A stretch of DNA of 64,000 bases from Bombiscardovia coagulans (lineage in GTDB: Bacteria > Actinomycetota > Actinomycetes > Actinomycetales > Bifidobacteriaceae): contig NZ_MWWS01000005.1 of the NCBI RefSeq assembly GCF_002259585.1, positions 124,001 through 188,000 on the forward strand. The letters are read 5' to 3'. This document shows positions 9,789 through 19,191 of the stretch, in pieces (positions within the stretch are counted from its first letter, which is position 1; the number at the start of each line of letters is the position of its first letter). The translations under genes and the position numbers were made by a program. Below the pieces are notes generated by a model. That model was not told the origin of the DNA and searched no databases. It saw only the letters and a program-made list of their open reading frames with translations.

Positions 9789-9800
9789 CGAAACGTTTCG
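9789..9800. promoter_or_regulatory. LacI-family operator before the second regulator
   Basis: CGAAACGTTTCG is a perfect 12-bp palindrome with the central CG typical of LacI-family sites. A half-site CGAAACGG follows at about 9820-9827. The same core occurs before the binding-protein gene at 11105. This suggests that the regulator at 9867 represses its own gene and the uptake operon. The rest of the 9531-9866 gap shows no gene. Confidence 0.7.
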
Positions 9801-9866
9801 ATTCCCTGTGATGAGCAAGCGAAACGGCTGCTGCTAGGTATGCTTTGGTTGTAGAGAGGGGTGATG

Positions 9867-10916
9867 ATGCCCGGAATAAAAGATGTGGCCCGGTTGGCTG
9901 ATGTATCTGTCTCTACAGTTTCCTATGTGTTGTCGGGTAAACGCTCCATATCAGCCAAGACAACTGATCGCGTCATGCAGGCAATTGAGCAATTGGGCTA
10001 CACACCCGATGCCAGTGGTCAGCGTCTGCGCGGACGGCGCAACCATATTATCGCTCTCAGTGAGCCGATTCGTAAAGATATGAATCAGGCACAGTATAGT
10101 GCCTATTTTATGCAAGCAGCCTTTCAAGCCCGTAAGGCAGGGTATGACGTGCTATTGCTTGGTGCGGAAGATGCTGTGTCTGACATTCAACGGGTGACTC
10201 GTGGGAACCTAGTTGATGGGGTGGTGCTGCTTGATGTTATGGAGAATGACAGTCGGGCTGCCGCTGCGGATACGTTTGCGAAGCCGTCCGTCGCCATCGG
10301 CTATCCTCACGTTCATGAAGCTTGTGCCTGTATTGATATTGACTTCACAGCTTTGGGAGAAATAGCTTCCCGTAAGCTGTATGATCTTGGTCACCGACGG
10401 GTAGCCTTGCTTCGGTCCTTGGAAGTCAACTATCAGCGTGGTGTTGGATACATGTTGCTCTTTCGCGATTCCTTCCTTAAGCACTGTGCAAAGCTGGGTA
10501 TCAAGGTCATAGAATCCGAAGAAGTTACCATCAATTTTAATGCTGAACGCTTTGTTCATGAAGTTGTTTTGGGGCCTGAGGCGCCAACGGCCATCGTCAG
10601 TCAGTCTAATGCTGACATTCTCAACATTGTGTTTGACACCTTGGGCAATTTGGGTGTGCGTGTTCCTCAAGATTTGTCAATCATCTCTTGCGGTACTTAT
10701 ATGCAAGGAGAGATGCCGCGCTATCCGGTCAGTGAACTGCCTCTCGACCCTGAGGGGTTGTGTTGCAAGATTATCGATGTGTTAGTTGATTCCATTGAGA
10801 ACAAGCGTGATATTCGCGGTTTAGTTGAACTTACTGAACCGCAGTACATTGATCGCGGTTCCTTGGGTCTTGCGGCATCTGCGCCAAGGAAGGGAGGTGA
10901 CAACAAACGAATGTGA
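9867..10916 (+). CDS. LacI-family transcriptional regulator (cassette 2)
   Basis: The 349-residue protein has an N-terminal helix-turn-helix (IKDVARLADVSVSTVSYVLSG) and a ligand-binding domain. Possible starts are GTG 9861, ATG 9864 and ATG 9867. GAGAGGGG at 9854-9861 suits 9867 best, giving MPGIKDVA, which aligns with the paralogue in cassette 1. Palindromic CGAAACGTTTCG sites flank it, so it probably represses itself and the transporter downstream until a sugar effector binds. Confidence 0.9.
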   Translation: MPGIKDVARLADVSVSTVSYVLSGKRSISAKTTDRVMQAIEQLGYTPDASGQRLRGRRNHIIALSEPIRKDMNQAQYSAYFMQAAFQARKAGYDVLLLGAEDAVSDIQRVTRGNLVDGVVLLDVMENDSRAAAADTFAKPSVAIGYPHVHEACACIDIDFTALGEIASRKLYDLGHRRVALLRSLEVNYQRGVGYMLLFRDSFLKHCAKLGIKVIESEEVTINFNAERFVHEVVLGPEAPTAIVSQSNADILNIVFDTLGNLGVRVPQDLSIISCGTYMQGEMPRYPVSELPLDPEGLCCKIIDVLVDSIENKRDIRGLVELTEPQYIDRGSLGLAASAPRKGGDNKRM

Positions 10917-11048
10917 GGAACAAGGCTAACGCACAGTGTTGGTGCTGGTCTTGTTGAAACAAGTGAATGAGAGTTGAGCTCTATGTAAACCTTCCAATGA
11001 AGTGAGGTCAAGTATATGCAATTCGGAAGCAGTAGTGCTTACCCGTTG

Positions 11049-11062
11049 TTGAAACGTTTCGA
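11049..11062. promoter_or_regulatory. LacI-family operator before the second binding-protein gene
   Basis: TTGAAACGTTTCGA contains the palindrome GAAACGTTTC (11051-11060), the same core as the site at 9789. It lies 45 bases before the binding-protein start, where a repressor would block transcription of the uptake operon. Confidence 0.7.
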
Positions 11063-11104
11063 TAAACCTGTCTGTAATCGGGTGACAGTAATCAAGGAGG
11101 AGCA

Positions 11105-12409
11105 ATGAATATCAAATCTATAGTAGCCGCCGTTGCAGTCGCTACAATGTCTGTAACGTCGTTAGCAGCATGTGGTAGCTCAGACAAGCAAAGTAGCGAA
11201 AAGCCAGATATGTTGTCCGTTTGGACGTATGAGCCTACTACGTCAGCGCAGTACCAGGCATGGAAGAAATCCGCTGATAAGTTTACTCAAGATACTGGTA
11301 TTAAGGTGAAGTTTGAAACCAAGTCGTTCACTCAAATTGCGCAGAATAGTAGCCAGTTCCTGGATTCGGATCAGGCCCCCGATGTGATGGAGTCCAACAG
11401 GGGCAATGGTAGTGCTGGGATGCTCGCTTCCATGAGTTTACTCACGGATCTCAGTCCTTATGTTGATAAGTATGGATGGGATAAGAAAGTTACCAAGGCT
11501 GATTCTTCGATGGCTCGTTACACAGACAAAGGTGTTATGAATGGTGACACTTGGTATGGTGTGCCCAGCTATGCTGAATTCCAAAGAGTGTATTACAACA
11601 AGGACATGTTTGCGAAATATGGCATACAGATTCCTAAAACCCTGGACGAGTTTGAAGAAGCATGCCAGAAGTTTAAGGCAGCTGGAGTGACGCCTATCGA
11701 CGCTGATGCGGGAGAATATGGAGTCATGTGGCTCTGGTGGCAGTTGATCTCGACTAAGGCTGATAACAAGTTCATGGATGCTTGGCAAATGTATAAGCAG
11801 CCAGTTGATTGGAAGGGTGAAGCCTTTACCTTTGCAACTAACAAGATCAATGAATGGTTAGAAAAGGGCTATATCTCTCGCACCGCCACTGGTCTCAAAG
11901 CGGAAGACACCAACAGCTCCTTTATTAAGGGCGACTTCCCTATTTACCAGACTGGAACTTGGAACCAGAGTCGTTTTATTACCCAAATTAAAACCTTCGA
12001 CTGGGAGAGTCACATTTTGCCTGGTTCCAAGATGGCTCAGGGATGCACTGGCAATCTCCTTGTCATTCCAGAAAAGTCGAAGCATAAGGATTGGTCTGCC
12101 CAGCTTCTCAATAATGTCCTGTCTGAAGACATACAGACTGGCATTGCTGAAGAAGGTGGTATCCCGGTCGTTGCAAACGTGAAGTCGGTTAAGAATGACA
12201 AGAATAAGGCCATGATAGAGGAGTACTCAACCTTCTCCAAGAAAAATGCCTTGTCATATTATCCTGACTATCCAGCATCGAACCTAACTGACGCCATACC
12301 TGCGGCCCTCCAAGAACTGGTGAACGGCACTAAAAAGCCAAGTGATGTTGAAGCGCAAATTCAAAAAGCCTACACCGATGGGGTTAAAGACATGGATGTC
12401 AAGAACTGA
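11105..12409 (+). CDS. Sugar ABC transporter, substrate-binding lipoprotein (cassette 2)
   Basis: The 434-residue protein starts after an AAGGAGGAGCA ribosome site. The lipoprotein signal MNIKSIVAAVAVATMSVTSLAAC puts the lipidated Cys at residue 23. The remainder is a family 1 solute-binding protein closely parallel to that at 3179. Shared stretches include VWTYEPTTSAQ against IWDYEEQTGAQ, DQAPDVMESNRGNGSAGML, and EYGVMWLWWQL. It feeds the permease pair that follows. The GH172 enzyme at the end of the cassette suggests a fructofuranosyl or arabinofuranosyl oligosaccharide as ligand; this is inference. Confidence 0.92.
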   Translation: MNIKSIVAAVAVATMSVTSLAACGSSDKQSSEKPDMLSVWTYEPTTSAQYQAWKKSADKFTQDTGIKVKFETKSFTQIAQNSSQFLDSDQAPDVMESNRGNGSAGMLASMSLLTDLSPYVDKYGWDKKVTKADSSMARYTDKGVMNGDTWYGVPSYAEFQRVYYNKDMFAKYGIQIPKTLDEFEEACQKFKAAGVTPIDADAGEYGVMWLWWQLISTKADNKFMDAWQMYKQPVDWKGEAFTFATNKINEWLEKGYISRTATGLKAEDTNSSFIKGDFPIYQTGTWNQSRFITQIKTFDWESHILPGSKMAQGCTGNLLVIPEKSKHKDWSAQLLNNVLSEDIQTGIAEEGGIPVVANVKSVKNDKNKAMIEEYSTFSKKNALSYYPDYPASNLTDAIPAALQELVNGTKKPSDVEAQIQKAYTDGVKDMDVKN

Positions 12410-12522
12410 GGAATGAGTGCTTGTCCCTCTGTTGCATCAACCAAGTGCCAGATGATGAGCTGGCAAGAAGCAGTCTGGCACTTGGTAGTAATAATCGTAC
12501 TTATGTGAGATAGGAGACTGGG

Positions 12523-13461
12523 ATGCCTCAACAAACACAGTCTAAACAGAAGTCATACTCACGACTTCCTGGAAGTAAATCTTCGAAGTTCATTCCTTAC
12601 CTGCTGCCAGGTGTTGCAGCACTGATAGTTATTGTTATCGTTCCCTTTGTATGGAACATTTATCTGAGCCTGACTCACTGGCGGGGTGTGGGGCCGGTCA
12701 AATTCGTTGGACTCAAAAATTGGCAACGACTGTTTGCTGATGCAACCTTTTGGAAGTCTTTCGCCAACTCGTTCTGGATCATTGTTGCTATTGTGGTTGT
12801 TCCTACGGTGCTCGGTCTGTTAATTTCTTCAGTACTTACCGATGTTATACAAAAGAAGTTTGGTTCCGGGAAAGCCTCCTTTATTCGGGCTCTGTACTAC
12901 CTTCCGCAGTTACTTCCTGTAGCAGTTGCTTCGGTGATTATGGGATGGATTTTCCGTCCTGATGATGGTGCTGTCAACGATCTGCTGAGTAAGGTTGGCC
13001 TCGGTTTTTTGCAGCACAATTGGCTGGGAGATGCTCATAGTGCTCTACCAATTTTGATGGTTATCTTGATTTGGATTCAGTTAGGTTATCCTATTGTCAT
13101 CTTTATGTCTGGGTTGCAGCGGGTAGACCCAGAGCTGTATGAGGCAGCGAGTTTGGACGGTGCCAATTGGTGGCAGAAATTCAAAATCGTTACCTTGCCG
13201 TCTATTATGCCTGAACTGCTAGTGGTTATCCTCACAGCAACGATCGGTGCACTGAAAACCTTCGGCCCTGTGTACCTGTTAACGAAGGGCGGTCCTGGGA
13301 CGACCACGATCGTACCTTCTTACTATTCCTATAACCAGTTCTTCCAGTTGCATCAGGTTGGTTATGGTGCTGCTATTTCTACGGCGTTGACCCTGGTAAT
13401 CATAGTGTTTTCTGTGATATTCACCATCATCCAAAGTCGTGTCGAGAAAAATGCAGCGTAA
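12523..13461 (+). CDS. Sugar ABC transporter permease, MalF type (cassette 2)
   Basis: The 312-residue integral membrane protein has six predicted membrane segments and the EAA loop YEAASLDGANWWQKF. It is paralogous to the permease at 4632; WNIYLSLTHWRG and PSYYSYNQFFQ match almost word for word. ATAGGAGA precedes the ATG. It pairs with the next permease; no ATPase gene is present nearby. Confidence 0.92.
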   Translation: MPQQTQSKQKSYSRLPGSKSSKFIPYLLPGVAALIVIVIVPFVWNIYLSLTHWRGVGPVKFVGLKNWQRLFADATFWKSFANSFWIIVAIVVVPTVLGLLISSVLTDVIQKKFGSGKASFIRALYYLPQLLPVAVASVIMGWIFRPDDGAVNDLLSKVGLGFLQHNWLGDAHSALPILMVILIWIQLGYPIVIFMSGLQRVDPELYEAASLDGANWWQKFKIVTLPSIMPELLVVILTATIGALKTFGPVYLLTKGGPGTTTIVPSYYSYNQFFQLHQVGYGAAISTALTLVIIVFSVIFTIIQSRVEKNAA

Positions 13462-13480
13462 GGGCAAAGGAGCTATAGAA

Positions 13481-14389
13481 ATGTCACAAGCAACTATGCA
13501 GGCACCTACTTCACAGGCGGCTGATGCGGAAGCCAGCAGGTCTCGCAAAACCAATAAGTCTCAGCACATCAGGACATGGGCTGATTGGATGACGCTGGTC
13601 CTGCTGATTGTGGGTGCACTGATTATGCTGTTCCCACTCATCATATTGGCTATGAACGCGTTCAAAACCATTGCGGATTACAATGCCACCGGCCCATTGA
13701 CTTTGCCGGCCCATCCAACTATGCGCGGTATCGAATCCTTCTGGAAATCTAGCAATTTTCCGCTGAAATTCCTTAACAGCTTCGTGATTTCACTGGTGGT
13801 GGCTGTGTTGGGTGTGCTGCTTTCGGTGCTCAACTCTTTTGCTCTCGGTATCGGCAGAGTTAAGGGGAATCGTTGGATTATCTTGCTGATTATGCTGGCG
13901 AATATGATGCCCCAGGAAGCACTGCTCTACCCCCTCTACACCATGTTCAAAGAGGCAGGTATCTACAATACGCAACTGTCTATCATCATTATTTTTACGG
14001 TGGTCCAAAGTGCCTACGGTACCTACTTGCTGTCAGCAGTCTACAGTACTTTCCCTCAGGCAATCTTGGAAGCTGCAACTATCGACGGAGCTACCCGTTG
14101 GCAGACCCTCATTAAGGTAGTGCTACCTATCTCTTGGTCGACCATTAGCGTGCTGTTTGTCTTCTTCTTTGTATGGACCTGGAATGAGTACATGATTCCA
14201 ATGGCCTTTTTGATGGACGACAGTGTGCAGACAGTTCCTCTCGCCCTGTCTGCTTTGCAAGGGCAACACACTATTGATGCTACTCAGCTGGCTGCTGCCT
14301 CCTTGCTGAGCATCATTCCGACCATTATTTTCTACATCATCTTCCAGCGCAAGCTCAACCAAGGCATAGTTGCTGGAGCAGTCAAATAG
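13481..14389 (+). CDS. Sugar ABC transporter permease, MalG type (cassette 2)
   Basis: The 302-residue membrane protein has the EAA motif LEAATIDGATRWQTL and the C-terminus GIVAGAVK. I chose ATG 13481 because AAAGGAG ends seven bases before it; an upstream in-frame GTG at 13439 would overlap the previous gene. It is the paralogue of the permease at 5567 and the partner of the one at 12523. Confidence 0.9.
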   Translation: MSQATMQAPTSQAADAEASRSRKTNKSQHIRTWADWMTLVLLIVGALIMLFPLIILAMNAFKTIADYNATGPLTLPAHPTMRGIESFWKSSNFPLKFLNSFVISLVVAVLGVLLSVLNSFALGIGRVKGNRWIILLIMLANMMPQEALLYPLYTMFKEAGIYNTQLSIIIIFTVVQSAYGTYLLSAVYSTFPQAILEAATIDGATRWQTLIKVVLPISWSTISVLFVFFFVWTWNEYMIPMAFLMDDSVQTVPLALSALQGQHTIDATQLAAASLLSIIPTIIFYIIFQRKLNQGIVAGAVK

Positions 14390-14603
14390 TGTGCAAACAA
14401 AACAGACCTGAACCAGTACTGAGCTCTCTTACTTGCAAGCAAGGGAGCTTGGTGGGTTCAGTCAGAAGGGAAGATGGCAGCGTCGGAATGCCACACAACC
14501 TACAGAACAAAGCTGCTTGTTCGAACTGATCGATGTCCCTGACCGGCACACATGTATATGACGGTACGGAAACACATCAAGTTATATAAAACCAAGATAG
14601 AAC

Positions 14604-14618
14604 CAAGGTGGAACCTTG
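14604..14618. promoter_or_regulatory. Inverted repeat CAAGGT-N3-ACCTTG before the GH172 gene
   Basis: The dyad lies 22 bases before the GH172 start, inside the 250-base gap that follows the permease gene. The same dyad, with a different spacer base, is preserved at 19065-19079 before the broken second GH172 copy. It could be an operator or an mRNA hairpin. No other gene is visible in the gap, so the enzyme may have its own control. Confidence 0.45.
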
Positions 14619-14639
14619 TGTAGTGAAAGGTAATGATTC

Positions 14640-15764
14640 ATGGACCAAATGTCTGCTATGAGTTACGGCTTCAACAGTTTTGACTCTCTTTCGATGACTT
14701 CGACCGGACGTTCGCGCTGTGTTAACGCGGAAAACCCTACCGGTGGTAAAGGGCAGGCAGCTATGACAGCTAGTCATCTGGGTCCTTCCCGGAAAGGAAC
14801 ACCTTGCTTGAATACTGTTCAATCAGGGGAGTCAGTGACGCTGATGGATGTGGACGGACCAGGAATCATACGGCATATCTGGATGACAGTGACCGATAAA
14901 ACCTCGCCGACCGGGCCTAATGTGTTGCGTAACCTGATTTTGGAATTCTACTGGGATGGTGAGCAAACCCCATCGGTGGAGTGCCCTATAGGTGATTTCT
15001 TTTGCTGCGGGCATGCGCAAGCTTGTCAGGTTAATTCGCTGCCCGTTATGGTGAATCCGAACCGTGGTTTTAACTGCTTTTTTGCTATGCCCTTTGAACA
15101 TGCAAAAATCGTGCTGCGTAATGATCATAATGAAGATGTACCTGCCTTTTTCTATCAAATTGATTACACAGAGCTAGACTCTTTACCTGCGGAAGCAATG
15201 CGTTTCCATGCACAGTGGCGCAGGCAGAAGGTTACCAGTCTCGCTCAGGATTACGTAATTTTGGATGGGGTTCGTGGGCGAGGTACCTACCTGGGTACCT
15301 ACCTTGCGCTGACGGCTTTGGAAAGTCGTTGGTGGGGAGAAGGTGAGGTGAAAATCTATATGGATGGTGATGATGAATATCCCACCTGGTGTTCTACAGG
15401 TACGGAAGATTACTTTGGTGGAGCTTGGAGCTTTGCTGGTTTTAATGAACAGGGTTCCATGCATGAGCAAACCTATAGCGGTCCTTTCATGGGGTTCCCC
15501 TTCCGTTCTCAACGGTTACTTGGCAGGGAGAGTGATTACTGGGATCAATCTGCACCCGTTATGCGTGGTTTATACCGCTGGCATATGGCAGATCCCATAT
15601 ATTTTCAAAAAGACATTCGGGTAGAAATTCAACAAATTGGTACTGATGAAATGGGACTTTTTGAAAGGTCTGACGACCTAGCGTCGGTGGCCTACTGGTA
15701 CCAGCTGGAGCCCCACCAGTCCTTCCCGCCACTGGCTGATCGGTACGGCCGTCAACCCAGATAG
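14640..15764 (+). CDS. GH172 (DUF2961) glycoside hydrolase
   Basis: The 374-residue protein has the hallmarks of the DUF2961 family, now classed as GH172. These are the early stretch GPGIIRHIWMTV, the glycine-rich centre, and the signature TGTEDYFGGAW around residues 255-265. Characterised GH172 enzymes act on fructofuranosyl substrates (difructose anhydride or inulobiose, in Bifidobacterium) or on arabinofuranosides. There is no signal peptide, so it acts in the cytoplasm on imported oligosaccharides. It follows the cassette 2 transporter in the same direction, which points to its substrate being what that transporter brings in. The exact sugar cannot be read from sequence. Confidence 0.85.
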   Translation: MDQMSAMSYGFNSFDSLSMTSTGRSRCVNAENPTGGKGQAAMTASHLGPSRKGTPCLNTVQSGESVTLMDVDGPGIIRHIWMTVTDKTSPTGPNVLRNLILEFYWDGEQTPSVECPIGDFFCCGHAQACQVNSLPVMVNPNRGFNCFFAMPFEHAKIVLRNDHNEDVPAFFYQIDYTELDSLPAEAMRFHAQWRRQKVTSLAQDYVILDGVRGRGTYLGTYLALTALESRWWGEGEVKIYMDGDDEYPTWCSTGTEDYFGGAWSFAGFNEQGSMHEQTYSGPFMGFPFRSQRLLGRESDYWDQSAPVMRGLYRWHMADPIYFQKDIRVEIQQIGTDEMGLFERSDDLASVAYWYQLEPHQSFPPLADRYGRQPR

Positions 15765-15899
15765 GTAGGTGAACTGCGCTTATACTAACGGTTGCATTGC
15801 TAGTTGTAATATAAAAACGCTGCCATACGGACGATTGAGATATTGTCATTCAGTCTAGTAAGACAGCGTGTAGTTACCGATTTTACCTTTCAAGTTTTG

Positions 15900-17718
15900 T
15901 TAACTCTTTTTAAAATATCCACTCCGTTCTATGAGAACAGCAGCTAATGCTCCAACAAGTAGTAATGATGTAGCAATGAGCATGAGAATAACATTAGATC
16001 CCGTGTTTGCAAGATCGTAATCTATTGGCTGCTCTGAAGTTGCTGGTCTTTGTGGTGTGTGGTGGTCGGTGTGTCCTTCTGGTGGTGTGATGGGTGGAAC
16101 GTTGCCAGGCGGTGTGGCTTGGCTGGTGGCATGGTTTTCGAACTTGACGTTCCATGCTGCTTTGTTTCCATCGTGTACTCGGATTTTGTATGTGATGTGG
16201 ACGGTTTGGCCTTGATTGAAAGATCCTTTCCAAGAGAGTATGCCGTTGGACACAGTGTGTGCGTCTCCGATATCGGAGACTGGGTTTTCTAGCAGGTCAG
16301 CGTGTTTGAGTACATCGGTCAGGTTGTCGTTGACGCTCACTTGGAGCAGGTCGGTTTGGCCGGTGTTGATGCCTTGGAGGGTGTAGGTGATTACGTCTCC
16401 GGGCATGACCTTGGACCCGGTTTTGGGGTCTGATGACTTCTTGAAGTCATAACCGGGAACATTAACAGCGAGTTTCGCTGAAGCTGTCGCTAATGGATAC
16501 AGGGATAGCTGATCGATAGCGAAATCGTTGCCCCAACTACCTTCTTTATAGTTACGTGCGCTAATGGTAAGCTCGTTGCTATCTCCAGTGTTGACGATAG
16601 AGGAAATGGGAGTCCAGTGGGTCTGGCTATTGAGAGCTCCTGTTTGTTTGGGTGATTCTTGTGATGTGCCTATGAAATTTTCATTAACTACGAATCCAAG
16701 CTGAACTGGATCGACAGTGTGGTCGCTGTATGGATAGTCACTAAGATTAGCTATAAAGCCTTGTACGGTGTAGTCAGTGTGTGGTTTCAAACCCCTGACT
16801 GTCGTCTTGATAATGTCGTGAGGGATGGGAAACTTCCGAGAACCATTTACGATCAGAAGTTTACCTGATTGAGATGATTCATCATTACTTACGACTCTAG
16901 TGTTAACGGATGATGTGTGCTGTCCGCCAGTCATCCAATTTTCGGTGATTTCGTCACTGGTAGGTATTTGCATGGGCTTATCAATGCTTCTAATATCGGC
17001 CCAGTAGTTGTTATAAGGACGTGTTGTTCCTTCCCACCACCAGTCTTGTTTTACATCAGGTCCGTTCATGTCACCTGTTGGCCAAATAGAGTAGTAACCA
17101 TCCATCGGTCCGTACTGTACTGTATCTACATCGTCAGGATGGTCCTCATAGGCAGTTTGTGGATTGTGGTACTTGTATGGTGATGATCCGTCGGGGAGCT
17201 TTGGATGAGATTGTCCAATGTAGTCAAAAGAACCGTGGTCAAAATCGGTAATAAGATTCGGTGATTTTGTAATTCGCGAGACTTTAACGTCACTAAGTGT
17301 GCCACTGAAATCAGAGGGAGGAACTACGCGGATTATTTTGATAGTCTTACTGAAAGAATAAATGATTGGATCTGGGGGAATGGGGATTAGTTTTTCCGGA
17401 CCGTAAACCGACCAGCCTGAAGGAACTCCAGAAAGTGAATAGGAAGCGAAATTAGTCTCACTGGTATTTGCATCGCTTATGGTTAAAGTAAACCCGTCAG
17501 GTGAGCCTTGAGCGACAACATCTGGGGAAATATTGACAACGAGGCCATCATTTCTAGAGCTTGTTATTGCATTCGCGGGGGGGGGGTAGGATAAATGCTT
17601 CGGGCATGGATACTGCTATCAGACTGACCATTGCAGTACATAGAAGCTGAAAAATCCAACTTAGTTTTTTAATATATACACACATATGCAAATATTTGTA
17701 TGCCTTCTGCTTGCCCAT
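15900..17718 (-). pseudogene. Sortase-anchored surface protein split by a C10 tract (probably phase-variable, OFF here)
   Basis: On the minus strand a start at 17718 (or 17685, MCVYIKKLSW) opens a signal peptide: WIFQLLCTAMVSLIAVSMPEAF. It then reads into a run of ten C (17586-17577) and stops nine codons later at a TAG. Beyond the run, the next frame is open for over 550 codons without a stop. With nine or twelve C the two parts join into one protein of about 605 residues. The long part holds extracellular beta domains, a region like isopeptide-forming repeat domains (SKVMPGDVITYTLQGINTG...VNDNLTDVLKHADLL), a Thr/Pro-rich linker, and a C-terminal LANTG motif, membrane helix and FKKS tail. 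LAXTG is a target of class E sortases. Downstream ATG 17105 alone would give no signal peptide. The role is probably adhesion or another surface function. Confidence 0.8.
17577..17586. repeat. Homopolymer tract G10 (C10 on the coding strand)
   Basis: Ten consecutive G sit at the signal-peptide end of the surface-protein gene. Such tracts slip during replication; a change of one base would restore the frame here. See the gene entry for what each length encodes. Confidence 0.95.
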
Positions 17719-18796
17719 CGAGCATGCCTATAATATCATCGTAGAAAAAAATTCGCTACATAGTAGTGACTAAGTGAGTGCGGCTATAAAACAAAAGAAC
17801 ATCCGATGATGGTTTTAACTTCGGGAAAGTAAAAATACTCACACAGTGGTCATTCAATGACAAGAAAAGACAAAGAACAGCTTGCAAAGGATCATGCAGC
17901 TATGAAATAATTATATAGGATAACAAGCTGGAACCTTATTTGTAAGATCAGAGGCACAGTAAATTTGCGGTTAATACGAAGGCAAACTTGTTTTTTCATG
18001 TTTATTAATCATTCCAATTGGTAAAGATTAGCTGACGTAGATAGAAAGATAGTAGTTATTCGTCTATGTATGATATTGTCAACGAGTCGCATAAATGCAA
18101 TGCTGTATTAGCAAGTCATATCAACATGTCAAAAATTGGAAAAGACTGGAATTGCACTTGTGCTACTGGTTGTTTGAAATAACGCGAGATTTTAGAAATT
18201 GTATGTTTATGATTAATTGGTATGGTGATTTACTGCTTGCCTGATGAAGTCGAATGTTAGTTGGACTTTAATATTGGTAATTGTGATATATATGGCGAAA
18301 TTGTAGGTTGGATATAGTGAATTGATTATGCATGAGAGTTGGTTGACCCATTCTGTGTGTCAATAAAACTGGCCTTGCGATAATTGAATTGCGCTGTTTT
18401 CTTAATATCAAGTGTCTCTTTAGATTCGAGCACGAAACCTTTTAGGTGACAGTACGAAGATTATAAAAAATCTTATACTCAAATGTGTAGAATATCTAGT
18501 AGAGATAAATTGTCGTTTACTTTGGTCATCTTTTGTGGCAGCTGTGCCACAAAAGATGAATGTCGTATAGCGGTGTTCAAAAAATGTTTACAACTTAACG
18601 TCCACGAATCCGAAATAGAGCATGTGGAATAAATAATATGCGAACGACATGCTACATTGGTATCATTACGCATGTGTGAACTCCCTTTTGACTGGGGCTT
18701 TCAGATGTAATCCGGCAAGATATGAGTCTGAAAGCTTATAGTTTATGGATTAGAGTGTGTTACATAATGGTTCTACTTAAAAGGTAGAACCCTTTA
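17719..18796. other. AT-rich region without genes, containing a strong hairpin
   Basis: No protein or RNA gene is supported over about 1.1 kb, and the DNA is AT-rich with scattered stops. The only strong structure is a perfect 14-bp inverted repeat, CATCTTTTGTGGCA (18527-18540), loop GCTG, then its complement (18545-18558). A second, weaker one is GGTTCTAC (18769-18776) with GTAGAACC (18784-18791). Neither has a U-run after it. This may be decayed accessory DNA. Confidence 0.5.
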
Positions 18797-19012
18797 TTAA
18801 GGTGTGGTAGCAAGCTCCTTCGTGTTATATGTGGAAGACAACCCAAGAACAAAATCAGCAGAAAGACCAAACATATTGTGTGGGCAAATTAGATCATGTT
18901 CCTGCCATCGGGTAACTCCATTCACTTTGTTGCTTATGTTCGCTAGTGTCTGACTAAGTAAAGAAGAAAACTCACTATAGGATATTCCTTGCTTCCTCAG
19001 CCAGAGCTTCAT
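18797..19012 (-). CDS. Small XRE-like helix-turn-helix protein, perhaps a remnant
   Basis: The 71-residue product resembles the core of a Cro/CI (XRE) domain. It has WLRKQGISYSEFSSLLSQ as helices 1-2, NISNKVNGVTRW as the recognition region and MFGLSADFVLGL at the end, close to the usual FGVSTDYLLG. There is no convincing ribosome site and the gene lies among debris, so it may not be expressed. Identification rests on pattern alone. Confidence 0.45.
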   Translation of the reverse strand: MKLWLRKQGISYSEFSSLLSQTLANISNKVNGVTRWQEHDLICPHNMFGLSADFVLGLSSTYNTKELATTP

Positions 19013-19018
19013 AGATTA

Positions 19019-19191
19019 GCACGCATGCATATGACAGTACGGAAACGCATCAAATATATACAACCAAGGTAGAACCTTGTGTAATGAAAGGTAATCATTC
19101 ATGGACCAAATGTCTGCTATGAGTTACAGTTTCAACTGTTTTTCAACTCTCTTTCGATGACTTCGCCCGGACATTTGCGCTGTGTTAATGC
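19019..19191 (+). pseudogene. Broken second copy of the GH172 gene start and its leader
   Basis: Bases 19019-19191 match 14557-14730 with scattered differences. The match covers the leader with its CAAGGT-N3-ACCTTG dyad, the ATG at 19101 (MDQMSAMSYSFN) and about 30 codons. An inserted base then shifts the frame into a stop, and similarity ends abruptly where catalase sequence begins. This is the stump of a duplicated GH172 gene. Confidence 0.85.

Noticed and set aside
18479-18673. 64-codon minus-strand frame
   Set aside because: It spans the 14-bp hairpin, lacks a ribosome site and resembles nothing known.
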